From: Rhizopus arrhizus
Taxonomy: Eukaryota; Mucoromycota; Mucoromycetes; Mucorales; Rhizopodaceae
Assembly (NCBI GenBank): GCA_024220505.1
Contig: JAKZZE010000010.1
Location: 930,001 to 994,000, forward strand
Length of the DNA stretch: 64,000 nucleotides
Reading direction: 5' to 3'
A model generated the notes under the pieces. That model made no database searches and had not been told where the DNA came from. It worked only from the letters and a program-made list of their open reading frames with translations. A program made the translations under genes and the position numbers. Position 1 is the first letter of the stretch, and each line of letters begins with the position of its first letter. Positions 1 through 11,662 of the stretch are shown here, one piece after another.

Positions 1-295
1 CAACATTTTATAAACATAATTGAAGCATTCAAAAAGTTTTTCCACATTTGGAAAGATCAGCTTTCAAAACCCGTGCAAGGTTTTCCCGCTTTATGAATGA
101 AATATCAATGGTATTGCCTAGTTTTGGATAGAATATTATTAGATTTATTTATTTTTTTGTGTTAAACAAATTTAATTATTTAATATTTTTAGTAGTTTCG
201 AAAATTGCTTAATGTAGTTTTAGAAACAGATGGTGAGTCATGCTAGATGAGACTTCTTTTCTCTGCGGGAAAAACTTGAGATCGTCAACGGTCTT

Positions 296-480
296 TCATG
301 CTGGCGACCAACCTATCAGCAAGCTCTATGGTTATATTTCCCCAAGCTTCTTCTAAAGCTGCCTTGAGCTCACCACTATTATTAATGCTGGCTCTTTTAT
401 CTTTGATAGGCTTATCAAGATAGCTCCAGATATGCTCAATAGATTTTAAATCAGGGCTTTGAGCGGGCCATCATGTATCA
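296..480 (-). pseudogene. Tc1/mariner-like transposase, C-terminal fragment
   Basis: Reading the minus strand gives WPAQSPDLKSIEHIWSYL followed by a helical tail ending LADRLVASM. This matches the end of Tc1-family DDE transposases, where the consensus is W-P-x-x-S-P-D-L-N-P-I-E-x-x-W and the E is the third catalytic acid. The N-P before I-E-H has become K-S, and directly upstream of the W an in-frame TGA appears where a one-base loss would explain the break. No upstream catalytic domain is left, so this is a dead fragment. Confidence 0.75.
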
Positions 481-2184
481 TAACCGCCTGTGTGGCAAAT
501 GGCACCATCTTAAAAATTTCATTAAATTTTGAGTCGTATGAAAACTAACGAGGCGTGACTATAAATATCATTTTTGACCATCTTCCTAAGGTCTGTTATT
601 ATTTTAAGCGGAATGAAGGAATCTCATCGTACTGGTTTGCTTCATTTTCTTTATTGTCAAACATGCCTCCTCTCCCATCTTCGTGGTAAAAAAGCATTTC
701 AAATTACATTGCTGAGTTGGAGATTGTACAAAAAGAACAGTGTTTTGACCTTGACCAACTTAATTTGAGGAAGTGACCAATTTGTTCTCAAAAAGCTGAT
801 CAAACAGGCTTCAAAATTCGACCAATCTTTTCGGCAAAGTGATCAATTGAGAGTGGAAATACTGTAACGCCCTTTTCATAAATTTAAGGATTAAAATGAA
901 CACTTGGCTGGCTATTCTAGTCCATCTAAGCCATCTTTGTGGGGTGTCTTCTCTTTGGTGGCTGTAGGAAGTATACAATATATCTCAAGGTTGTGTTCCC
1001 AAAAGCTTAGGAAGGGACCATTGTTCTGTAGGACCTCCGCTTTTTCTAAATAAGAGAGTAACTGCCAATGGGAAAGCATGATTAACATCGAATGATTTTA
1101 TTGATCTTTTTTATGTAACATTTGGAGACCCTCTTTCTTGTGGTTCTATAGTTACCCGACCCTGGTAGGATTAATATTATGTCATGACTATAATAGCTAT
1201 TGCTGAGAAGAGATCTCTCGCAGCGGGGTTCACTACCCAGAATAGCTGATAAAGGGTGGCCGCAAGATGGAAGCACATGAGATCTCGATGGAGCCCGTAT
1301 TGCTCTTGGGTATCTGATTAATACGTTGCCAATTACATTGATCTATATAACGCTTTAAGCAAAAACTACAAACTTGTTTAACAAAAGACATTCTTGAATT
1401 CCAAATTTGGTTTATATCACCTTCTCGTATTGAATTACAACCACAGATTCTGTCCAAGATTACAACAAAGCTTTTAGAAAAGGGAAAGTGTTATGTGAGG
1501 ATAAGCCTACTATTAAAATTTTTCAAGCACTTACCGTTGCTATAATTATGAACGATAGTATTTCTTTTTAAAAAAAGAACAAAAGAGCGAATTATTAAAG
1601 GAATTTTAACTTATATTAGCTAGAGAGATGTGAAGGAATGGATGTCGATAATATCTTGGAAAAGTTAAAAGAAAAGTTTAGAGAAAGGTTTATAAGTGGA
1701 TATTATTGAGTTTTCCTGGGATAACAAAATTGTAGCAGCAGTAGCCAAAGAATAAGGTAGCATTCGTCTTTATTAGTAAATAGTAGCCTTTTTTTTAAAT
1801 AATGAGCATCATTTCTTTCTATGTATTTATCACAATCTTCTTCTGATACAGTTAAATGGTTAAAAATGAAAAAAAGCACAATAGTGCATTAATATTAGAA
1901 ATACAAAATGATTATTACCATTGCTTTCTATTGATTATGTATTGTCGAGGAAACTGTTGTTTTAGTAACTATTTACCTACTATATATATACCAAAACTAT
2001 GGCAGCCATACGGCGCAATAATGCGCAAGCCAACCATTTTGTCTTCCAAAAAAAAAAGACTATATATCAAGTTATAGAAATAATCAGAATTATAAAGAAA
2101 TTGACTTTTAAATTAAAAGACAACTGAATGCCCATACTCTATGTAATTTCAGTTTGTCCGCAACTGTCAACTGTCTTTGACAAT

Positions 2185-2545
2185 TTAATGTAGAAGCGCT
2201 AATTGCTTTTCTTGACGATTCAGATGGTGATAAGTCGTATTTCTGTATAATACGTGACTCAACAATCTTTTCCCAATGGTCCTCGTCTCTTTTACAAATG
2301 ATTTCAGCCTCCTTTGCAACCTTTCTAAATGCGTGTTTCCAAGCACCTTAATACTTAGCAAATGAAGACTTGTCGTATTTGTCAATAATGATTGTACTCA
2401 GTTCTTTAATAAACTCATCCAACCCAATCTTTTTATCTGCTGTTGCATTTGATGTTATTGTGAGGAGGGTCACTAGATATAATATTATAAATAGCTGTTT
2501 CCGTGGGGCTGTCATTTCACTTGCCCTCTCTATGTATTTCATATA
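2185..2545 (-). pseudogene. Unknown decayed coding remnant
   Basis: Two minus-strand frames, one ending at about 2348 and one continuing downstream in another frame, read as protein-like sequence (a segment with GLDEFIKELSTII, then a basic helical stretch with KRDEDHWEKIVESRIIQK). They are separated by a stop and a frame change. I do not recognise the family. It lies just upstream of a LINE tail on the other strand, so it may belong to a mobile element. Low confidence. Confidence 0.2.
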
Positions 2546-2689
2546 CTACCATGGTAACAAGCTTTATAAATTAAGGCAATAAGGGAAGATCGAGATTAAG
2601 AACATAAAGCGTGGAGCTGCTGGCTATTTTTTCATCACACGCTGCACACATCAATCTCAAACACAGTTTACAAGCGTCTGATTGTTGTG

Positions 2690-3380
2690 TATGCCAACAG
2701 TAACAGGCGCATGTCTTTTGTATCTTTATTGTCAGCTGAATCGAATGATCTTGAATTTGACAATGAAGACTATCCAAATGAGTCAAGTATCAACCTTGAC
2801 CCATTCATTCAACAGATGAGCTATGATGATATCCATATAACAGTGATGAAGAATCGAAACTTAAAGACAATGTTCAGCTTTAACATAAATTCACAAATTC
2901 ACAAATCACAAATATAATCAGTGTCCCTACGCAGCATATTCCCAGAAATATATGGTACGGACCCTCTTCGTAAAAAAAGCTATCTACTCGATTCAATTTG
3001 CATAAAGCCATCCCAGCAAATGTATAAGATAAATTTTGTCAATTGTGCAAATTACCAGAAACAGAGCAGCATATGCTCTTTATTTGTATTCAAAAGCAAG
3101 ACTTGTGGGAAGCAATTTCAAGAAATACTTGTCAAATCCTAAAGGTCCTAACTGCAGCTAAATATTTCAGGATTTATCTACACTTTGACTATCCAAATAT
3201 TATACCTTACGTTATCATGGCACATTTACAATCTATGCTTTTTTTGCTACAATTATCCGATTTTATAGAAAGCTCATTGGTAACAACTCTTTAAACAGAC
3301 ACCTGTCTTAGATGAGATCGTCATCCATCAAATTCAGAAGGAACTATTGAAACTATCTGCTTACAATTCTTTATCCTAAT
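2690..3380 (+). mobile_element. LINE retrotransposon, 3' end of ORF2 (decayed)
   Basis: Around 3030-3110 the plus strand reads CQLCKLPETEQHMLFIC and continues IQKQDLWEAI. This is the C-x2-C-x(n)-H-x(4)-C knuckle followed by a tryptophan segment found at the C-terminus of many non-LTR reverse transcriptases (zf-RVT-like). The frame is broken by a TAA just before the knuckle and changes frame near 2920 and 3300. An upstream acidic segment (2687-2917) is probably part of the same ORF. No reverse transcriptase core is visible, so this is a 5'-truncated, inactive copy. Confidence 0.6.
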
Positions 3381-6300
3381 ACCTTTTGTATTTTCATGAG
3401 TTTTAATAAATATTAAAATTTTCTTCCATAAAAAAAATATTGAGTGAATTTTTATTGTGAAAATACGCTTCAGCTTGGTGTAACAAACCTGACATGCTAA
3501 ATTACATTTGACCCCAAATTAAAACACCCTTTGTGTAATGTGACACAATTGTATCGCACTAACTCCTGTTTACCATTCCCTAATTGGCGATCTTGATGTT
3601 TTTTTTTATGGAGGCAAAGCTCAAGTTTATTGATGTGACGATATAAAGTCTTTAATTTGACTGTAAAAAATTTGCTGAGTTTACTCACTGAAGAATCTTC
3701 AATAGCCTTTCATTCATGCTTTCTGGTATGAAGCTCAAAGATAAAATTAAACTACTACCTAAAAACATTAGAGAATACCAAGAGGCATATATTTATATAT
3801 CTCTTAGTATAAGAGTGCTAAAATTCTATAATTATGAAGCTGGTTTTACTTTTCGTTTTTCCTACAAGGCTATGACAAATGTTTCCATCATTAGGCGAGA
3901 AAATGTGTCTTTAAAGACTTTTATATTTACTGTTATTTTATGTTTGCTTCTTAGACAGAAATTTATTGACATGTTCTTTATTTTTGCATTCCAAGTGAAT
4001 AATTAGATGCAGTTAATGCTATACCAAGTGTCGTTCAATGAATAAATGAAGGTAAAATGACCTCCATGCTTGTTTACTTAAAGGTTTTTTTATTTGACAT
4101 ATTATGTTTTCTAATTAGTAACTTTTAATTTATATTTCGTAGTTATATCTGTAAAAATAAGGCTATTCCCGTTTCAACCATTTTTAGTGTTCTTTAGGTC
4201 ATCTGCCACGTATAGATATCAAAAGTTATCATGCAGAGCTATCTCAGACGTTAGTTTGAGCATTGCGAAAGAACTTTTATTATTATTGCTATCAAGGGAT
4301 GGGATACTAATAAAAGCTAGTTCAAAAAACTTCTTTGCTAGAAACCTTATAATGCTTATACTCTCCTTAATTCTTTTATTCCAAAATAAATGTATATTTC
4401 TTGCCAAAAAAAAACTTTAATTTAACAGAATATGAAATAGCATAATTTAAAAAAACGCTCGATTAAAGCATGTTTATTTTCTATCAAATCAGTCCAAATA
4501 CTATTAAAACTGTTAAAAAGCATGAAAAAGAGCTATTAGAGGAATACAGATATCTACTATCGTATTGCGATTGACAAAACATATGTTTTAAGAAAATTCT
4601 GATATATTGAACCTTCCAAATCAACGATTGGAATAGTTATCTAAAAAATCAAGAAAGGCACTACTATTTTACAAAAGCAGCCAAGAAGGTCAAATACACT
4701 TCTAAAAGATATCTTGTATATCTAATACTTTCTCAAGCCAGCAGTTAACATTCTTAATGACAGTGTGTTGTATGTTATTTTGAAATGTCGACAAAAAGGT
4801 CGCTTTTTGGATGTGTCTAGAATAATATACAAAACCGGCTTTTACCCTTAAGAAGCGTTGAAAAGATCATATTAAGCTCATTCTCATTTAGTTCATCAGA
4901 AGAAAACCCGTATCACAAACCCGATGAATATTCAAAGAATTCTATGAGCATTTGATACAACTCAATCCTTGGTTTTTCTAATAGCATCAGCAACAAGCAT
5001 CGGCAGGTGTTCTTATTTAGAGAAAATCAACAGTAAGACTTCAAGGCAAAACATATTTCAGAGTTTAAATAAATTTTGAAGTCAAGAATCTACTAGGAGC
5101 TTTATACTTGTCAAAAAGGTAATGTTTATATCATTTTCACCCCAAATTATGTTCTAGCACAGTTTTTATATATATCAATAGAAGGTAGTAAAGCAATATA
5201 TTACAAATATTTACCATTGCAAATTGACTAAGTTTCCATTTCCGAAGAGAGCTAGCATAAAAACTATATCCATATGCTTAGTATTATCCATAAACATCCT
5301 GATGATTTGATCATAGTATCAAAAGCTTCTTAACCTAGAAAAATTACACAATTAGATTTGATAATCAATTTTTGAAGCGCCTTCAATGAGAATGCGCTTT
5401 TCACAGAATGATTATTTTTTATTCATTTATTATATTTTCTTTATGATAAGTTTATAATTTAGGAACAATCCTGTGGACAAAAGCTCTACGAAAGTAAAAA
5501 TATTGAATTTGCAAATAATTTTGGGGTTGCAAACATTTCAAAAACCTAGTAATCTTAAGGCCATTCAAAGACTCATTTCTGATACTCAAAAGCAACTTTA
5601 ATACAAGTCATTTGAATCATTCAAACACATTGACATTAAAGGTTTAAGGGTGTTTGTAATCCATCTATTGTAGAATATAGCAACAGTTTGTCTCCATAAG
5701 TAGACATACACTAGAATGATCAAACCGGGTTTAAAGTTGCAAAAATTAGCCACAAATATCTTGAAAGCCTTTCTACTGATAGATGCATGGTTTTGCAAAT
5801 GGTCAAATTTATAGAGTATGTACATTTTCATCATGTTAAATAACATAGATTTAAACGAATCTAATTTTTATCCAGTTTACATTTATAAAAGCCAAAAAGT
5901 ATGTTAATGAATATAGAGCGATAAAGAATATGTATAAACAATCTAGTAAGGCCATATTATTTATATACATCAAATGGTTTATGACCAGTCGAACTTGTAA
6001 TCATTTTAAGAAATAAAAACAGATATTATCACAGCCAGATCAAAAAATAAAATGCGTGTATTACTTGAGTGAAGTGCTTGTAGTACAATGTGATGTCATC
6101 CAAAGATACACATTATATCAAGGCATAACAATGGAAGATTCATTAGATTCAAAAGGCCGTCACACTGCAAATCGAAAGATGAAATTTGCTAAAAACGAAT
6201 GCATATTCATTACTTGTTAAAAAGTGTATGCTAATGATTGACACAATTTCCTTTTTTATTATATTTTTAACAAATCTTTATTCAAAAGAAAGAGAAATAG

Positions 6301-6523
6301 GTATTTAATACTTTGTTTTTGTTTATTAACCAACCTGATAAGTTATCTTGGACACGTTTAGATACTATCTTTTCCGATAACACCTTACACAAATATGAAG
6401 AATGAATCAATTGCACAATCTTTTTTCTCTTCCTCTTCCTCTTCATTTTATCATTTCTTCTTGCTCTCTTTCATTATCCACACATACACACACACGCGTG
6501 CGCTTCTTTTGATACAAAACAAT

Positions 6524-6766
6524 ATGCAAAAGATAACAACCAAACCTCGTCCATATCAATGCCCCTTATGTCCCAAAGCCTTCGTTAGATTAGAACACCG
6601 AACTCGCCATATCAGAACCCACACGGGAGAAAAGCCACATGGATGCAATCTTTGTCAAAAGCGATTCTCAAGAACGGATGAACTCAATCGACACCTTCGT
6701 ACAAGGCATCATCCCATCTTAAGGCCTAAATATCACCTTCCTTCCATACAATTCTTGTTAAATTAA
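6524..6766 (+). CDS. Short C2H2 zinc-finger protein, Mig1/CreA-like
   Basis: Predicted 80-residue protein made almost entirely of two C2H2 fingers. Finger 1 is [21 protein letters not shown] and finger 2 has C-x2-C-x12-H-x4-H with SRTDELNRH. The linker HTGEKP is canonical. Both the R-x-E-H-R-x-R recognition helix of finger 1 and the R-T/S-D-E-L-x-R helix of finger 2 match the carbon-catabolite repressors Mig1/CreA, which bind GC-rich boxes. The ATG at 6524 is chosen because it directly precedes the finger region. An in-frame ATG at 6395 would add a low-complexity Ser/Phe stretch from what looks like a pyrimidine-rich leader. Family members are usually several hundred residues; no regulatory domain follows here, so it is either a minimal paralog or a truncated copy. 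Confidence 0.7.
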   Translation: MQKITTKPRPYQCPLCPKAFVRLEHRTRHIRTHTGEKPHGCNLCQKRFSRTDELNRHLRTRHHPILRPKYHLPSIQFLLN

Positions 6767-6878
6767 TTATATTTTATATTTTGTATTCATAGTAAACATC
6801 AATAAATGTCATAGTTCTGACTCTATTTTATGCATAAAAAGCTCTATTATTTTATTCAAATTATAATTTTATGCTTGA

Positions 6879-7872
6879 CTATTTTTCTTTTGATTCTGAT
6901 TCCGATTCAGGTTGTTGTTGAGGTTGTGGTTGTGGTTGATAAGGTGGTTGTGGTTGTGATGGCGGTTGTGATTGTTGAGAAGGGTCTTGCTGATGTGGAA
7001 GGTGCTGTTGATGCTGTTGTTGAGCAAATTGCTGCAATTGCATTTGATATTGATGAACCTGATCATTTGTAAACTAAAAATAGTTAATAATAATGCTAAC
7101 AATAAAATGATTTGTAATTTTACTTGAGGCAATTGAGAGTAATAGGTAGTTGGATCAACAGCGTATTGTGGTGGATAATAAGCAGCAGCAGTAGCAGTAG
7201 GATTACCAGCATAGGTTGTTTGATGGTCATAAACTGTGTTTGATTTAACTGCTTCTTCTCTTGGTACAATGTCAATCAAAAAGTCACACATATCAGTCTT
7301 AGAAATAGCAGTGGCAATGTCTGATCTTTGTAATGTACGACGTTTATTCTCTTCAGCATGAACCCTATTATATTCATAAGTATCATTCTCATTTACAAGG
7401 TATATAATATTATTACCAAGCACGCTTTGTTAATTCAGTAATGAATATTTCGCATCCTTTAGCAAATAAAATTGGAGCCTAAAACAAATTCGTCCAATAA
7501 TATTAAAACGATATGCAGCAAAAATTATGAATAGCCTATCATTTATTACCTCTGCACTAATCATCTATTCATAATAATCATGTTATTACATCTTGCTACA
7601 CAGCATATCTATCAATTTACCTTCACTTCATGGTCTGTTTTCATTACTTTTTTAATTCTAGCTAAAGGAAGCGCGTGATTTTTAAAATCAGAATCAAATC
7701 TTTCAGCATTGGCCATTTCCTCTTGCCAAAACTTTGATAAATCAAAAACAGGTTGTCCAGCAGTAGCTACTGGAGCCTGTCCTGAAGTATTAGGTGGTTG
7801 ATATGAGTGAGTTAAAGACTGTGGATGCTGAAGCTCGTGGTGTTGAGGTTCTTGGTGTGGATGACTAGTCAT
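6879..7872 (-). CDS. HAP5: NF-YC / HAP5, CCAAT-binding factor subunit
   Basis: Histone-fold subunit of the heterotrimeric CCAAT-binding complex. Exons on the minus strand: 7872-7621, 7564-7550, 7478-7417, 7364-7124, 7073-6879 (254 residues). The histone fold starts [17 protein letters not shown], continues MISAE (encoded alone by the 15-nt exon 2), then [21 protein letters not shown], then [17 protein letters not shown] and [10 protein letters not shown], the standard NF-YC order. The N-terminus is His/Gln/Pro-rich and the C-terminus is a Gln/Pro tail, as in other fungal HAP5 proteins. All four introns are 50-56 nt with GT-AG ends and restore one frame without stops. Dimerises with NF-YB in the nucleus. 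Identity is very secure; the microexon is inferred from conservation. Confidence 0.93.
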
Positions 7873-8333
7873 TATTTTATATATAGAAAAAAAGAAAAAA
7901 AAAAAAGAAAATTCGACGAATGAAGTTTTTTATAAAAAGTCACACAAAGAATGGGGATGCAAACAAGTATTTGTATCGACAATAGAATTTATTTTTTTAA
8001 CTAGAGAACGCAAAGCATTAATATACCTTTAATGTACATTAAATTCTAACGATGACTTATTGATTGAAGAACTGGACAGCTCAATATATCACGTAGACAT
8101 TCTTTATAGAAAAAGCCTTTAGCGTTTAAATTGATAGCTCGATGCATGTAATTGTGTCAACTTTTTTTTTGTCTGTGTGAAAGTTTAAATAGCGGATGAG
8201 TTCCAGTTTCAACATGGATGGTTATTAGACTTGGCTGTTTTTGTATATTTTTGATTAATGAGATGGTCTCGATGTAGCTGACATTAAAAGTCTGTAACTG
8301 TGCTTCAAGCTACTTTATATTTCTTTTACATTC
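7873..8333. promoter_or_regulatory. Divergent intergenic region between HAP5 and MGS1
   Basis: About 460 bases between the start codons of two divergently transcribed genes, so it must hold both promoters. It contains a purine-rich run next to HAP5 (7890-7910) and T-rich tracts. I see no convincing individual factor site. Confidence 0.4.
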
Positions 8334-10169
8334 ATGAGCAGCAATTCAAATAAAGGTTTTGTTTTCAGAATTCCTTGTTTAGATATTTCTAACGTATTTC
8401 CTTAAAGTCCAATGCCCTATTTGTGGCCAGTGGGTGTTGTCAAGTAATATCAATGCTCATATTGATTCTAACTGTCCAACATCAACATTGACATCGAAAT
8501 CAAACTTTTTTGGTTCACCACAAAAGACAAATCAAGAAAAAATAGCTCCTGTATTTACACCAAAAGAAACTAAAAGCCCAGCAAAACGTGCTTTAGAGAG
8601 TTCACCTCCATCGTTAGCGCCGACATCAGCAACAAAGAGAAAAAAGCTTAATGCAGTATCTGAAGCGATGCCATTGGCTGCTAAAGGTTTTTATTATCAT
8701 TCACTTAATTTTTCTTTTTGCTAAATTCTTTTATCAGTACGACCTTTGACATTATCAGATTTTGTAGGACAACAAGAGCTTTTAGGACCTACAGGTATAC
8801 TGAAGACTTTGATTGATAATGATCGTATTCCTTCAATGGTCCTCTGGGGTCCACCTGGTTGCGGCAAAACCACAATAGCCCGTATCATTTCCAAAATGAC
8901 ACGATCACGATTTATTGAACTTTCTGCCACAAGTCACGGAGCTGCTGATGTCAAAAAGGCCTTTGACGACGCTAGGGGACACTTATCCTTGACGGGACAA
9001 AAGACGATTATTTTTATTGATGAAATCCACAGGTTTACAAAAGCGCAGCAGGATTTGTTTTTGCCCTATGTAGAGCAAGGCACCATTCATCTTATAGGAG
9101 CAACCACTGAAAACCCAAGGTACAAAAAAAGAAAGAAAAAGGAAACAAAAGCTAATGGTGATACTGTAAAGTTTTAAAGTGAACTCTGCACTCTTGTCAA
9201 GGTGCAGAGTATTTGTTTTAAAACGTTTGAATGAAGAAGAAATAGAATCCATATTGACAAGAGCATTATATCAGTGGAGAGAAAATGCAAATATTAGCGC
9301 AGAAGAATCAAAGAGTATTAAACAATTAGCGGCTTACAGTGATGGAGATGGTAAAGTGCATCTATATATCAATTATTTTTTATATTAACTAGATCCTCAG
9401 CTCGAAGTGCATTAAATACACTTGAAATTGCATTGAATTTACTTTCATCAAAAGAAGAACTACTTACAATGGAAGTAGTAAAAGGTCTCACTAAAATTTC
9501 TTCAAAAATACAACCAAATTGAACCGTTATTATTAGGTGCCTTTCAGAAATCGCATTTATTGTATGATCGAAATGGAGATCAACATTATGATATTATTAG
9601 TGCTTTACATAAAAGTATCAGAGGTAGCGATGCAGATGCAGCTCTTTATTGGCTTGGAAGAATGCTGGAAGCAGGAGAGGACCCATTATATATTGCTAGA
9701 CGTCTTGTTCGATGCGCTAGTGAAGATATCGGTTTAGCAGATAATACGGCATTGCCGCTGGTAAAATACGAAGAGAATAAGAAATAGAAATCTAACAATT
9801 CAGTAGGCTATGTCAGCATATCATGCTTGCGAGAAGATTGGTATGCCAGAATGCGACACAATTCTTGCTCATGTTGTTGTTCATTTGGCAGAGACTAAAA
9901 AGAGTGTAAGAAGTTATAAGGCATATAAAGCCGTAAAAGAAACTATTAAGCAAAGACCTGCTTATCCTGTTCCATTACATATCCGTAATGCACCTACTCG
10001 ATTGATGAAGGTAACGTTCTGTTTATTTTATATATATACAAATATTCACTGCAAGAGAGAGTAGGATTTGGATTATGGAAAAGGATATAAATACAATCCT
10101 GATTATGATGAGCCAGTAGATCAAACTTATCTTCCAGAAGAATTAAAGGACGTACACTTTCTTCAATAA
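8334..10169 (+). CDS. MGS1: MGS1/WRNIP1-type AAA+ ATPase with N-terminal UBZ finger
   Basis: Replication-fork maintenance ATPase of the RarA/Mgs1/WRNIP1 family. Exons: 8334-8355, 8408-8686, 8738-9119, 9172-9350, 9401-9484, 9537-9760, 9807-10010, 10065-10169 (492 residues). A UBZ4-type finger, C10-x2-C13-x11-H25-x4-C30, sits at the extreme N-terminus and in the family binds ubiquitin. A Ser/Lys-rich linker follows, then Walker A GPPGCGKT (138-145), Walker B FIDEIH (D195-E196), sensor 1 GATTENP, and the C-terminal signature [19 protein letters not shown] with [16 protein letters not shown]. It ends near [13 protein letters not shown], as in WRNIP1. The introns (46-54 nt) restore the family sequence at every junction; the sixth junction uses a weaker GTCTCA-type donor or similar and is the least certain. 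Its stop codon lies 6 bases from that of convergent MED11. Confidence 0.93.
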
Positions 10170-10175
10170 AAAGTC

Positions 10176-10707
10176 TCATTCTTGACCAATTTGTTTAATC
10201 TCGTGAATACGTTGTTGAATTGCTTTTATAGCTTCTGTCCATATTTCTAATTGTTTATGTTGACCGACAATGGACGTTTTAAATGGAATTGTCTTGTTAG
10301 CTGAAGGTGTGAAGCTTGCTGTCTTTGCTAAGTAATAAGTATGACTTCTTAAAGCCAACTGAATGTCCTGTAAAAAAAGGAAAAGTTAAAGCAAGCGGTG
10401 TGAATTTAATAATAATTTACATTGACAAGTGAGAAATAACGAGAAGATAAATCGCGAAAAGCTAGTGCCTTTTCACGAACAAACTTGTCTGTATTCTCGT
10501 CCTTTGTTCCTTCGTCAGATAAAATGGCCAATGCTTCACCTGCTGTTTCAATCAGAAGTACAAGTTTCTACTGTAAGACTCAAAACTTCTGTTCAAGTAA
10601 CAAAAGAAATATTATGTTTTTACCCTTTCCACTTGATAAAGATCTTTTATACGCATAGTACTTTCAGCCATACGCTTTGTAGGGTCAACATATTGATCTT
10701 TCGACAT
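10176..10707 (-). CDS. MED11: Mediator subunit 11-like protein
   Basis: Predicted 140-residue helical protein. Exons (minus): 10707-10624, 10567-10421, 10367-10176. The N-terminal half, with MRIKDLYQVERKLVLLIETA then GEALAILSDE and a region of about 60 residues ending SLVNDIQLALRSHTYYL, follows the Med11 pattern (a recurring R-x-x-x-L-x-x-I-E-x-x-I-x-x-x-L-x-x-A-G then L-S-x-E). Med11 pairs with Med22 in the Mediator head module and contacts RNA polymerase II and TFIIH. All splice sites are GT-AG and the phases fit. It is a convergent neighbour of MGS1 and lies 66 bases downstream of REV7 on the same strand. The family is short and divergent, so the name is likely but not certain. Confidence 0.65.
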
Positions 10708-10773
10708 TATATGTTTTTTTTAAAAAAAAAAGAGAGAGAAAGAAGGCTGAGATTGAACAACTGTTTTTTATTA

Positions 10774-11583
10774 TTATTTCTCTTTTCCTTTTCTTGAAGC
10801 TTCCATAATAAAAGTATTCAACTATATTTACGCTTTATTAGTATATAGATGCTTTATTATTACTATTTCCCTTACCCGAAATAAATCCAAAGTCATTGAT
10901 TTAATAGGGAGAATATGTTTATAGCCTTCATGTACATCTGTTGGTATCCAATTCGTGTCAGTAGTTGAAGGATATTCACCCTGCAGCGTTTCGATAGATA
11001 GACTAAAAGTATAATTTTCTGAAGGCGGATGTATTAGGTGAATTGAATTTAATTTTAATAGGCAAGCTCTTAGATGATATTCGATATCGTTTAATGTACA
11101 ATTGGATTCACTTTTGTAACTGTTCAACTTATATGAATTTATCTCGAAAACAAATTTTTCGATCGCTTCTTGTTTGTGGCCCATCACTGTCAAGTTGATG
11201 AATCTAACTTGTGCCTATGGTATTTATTAGCTACATTTAAATGTTCATTATTAATTGTACCATTTCTATGAGTGGATAAATAGATTGTATAAATTGTGAA
11301 ATATATGCTTGTACTTTTGGATGAATAGAAATATAAACAGGAACTTGAAATTTCTTTTGTTGCCTAAATGTTTGTCTTGGGTACAAGCTACGATGATATA
11401 ATATTTGATGAAACCATGTTTCTACTTCTGAAATATTAATAACAACAACAATTTGTTTTTTAACATTTGTTACAGAAATCACACAATAAATCAAGAATAT
11501 CTATTTCTGTGTGTTACTATTACTGTCATTATACATAATAAACAATAAAAACCTTGTCTAATCAATTTGGGTTCTTTATTCAT
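10774..11583 (-). CDS. REV7: REV7/MAD2L2, HORMA subunit of DNA polymerase zeta
   Basis: Predicted 202-residue HORMA protein. Exons (minus): 11583-11553, 11500-11474, 11424-11261, 11214-10876, 10821-10774. The order of conserved segments follows human MAD2L2: DILDLLCDFLETW, HQILYHRSLYP, FQVPVYISIHP, YIQ/YISQFIQSIYPLI, EAIEKFVFEI, HLRACLLKL, ILPIKSMTLDLFR and a last short exon LNTFIMEASRKGKEK that matches the C-terminal strand. Two exons are only 31 and 27 nt. Exon 3 uses an AAG acceptor three bases after a CAG; the CAG version would create a stop. In the family it bridges Rev3 and Rev1 in translesion synthesis. MGS1, another damage-tolerance gene, is two genes away. Confidence 0.88.
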
Positions 11584-11662
11584 TTGGGGAAAGAAAGAGG
11601 AGAAAAAAAATGAAATAAAATAGAATTCCAAAGTTTTTATTATGCAAATCAGAAAATTTTTT

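Larger units (their letters stand above)
1..6394. other. Gene-poor, decayed region
   Basis: Apart from the fragments listed separately (Tc1-like at 296-480, an unknown remnant at 2185-2545, LINE tail at 2690-3380), I see no supportable gene here. Open frames are short, lack recognisable motifs and are flanked by stops in all frames; the sequence is very AT-rich. Frames at 3716-4006 (plus) and 5598-5846 (minus) are the longest but show no domain or spliced continuation. Confidence 0.6.

Noticed and set aside
3716..4006. A 96-codon plus-strand frame in the gene-poor left end
   Set aside because: Rich in Phe/Ile/Lys with no domain; likely chance.
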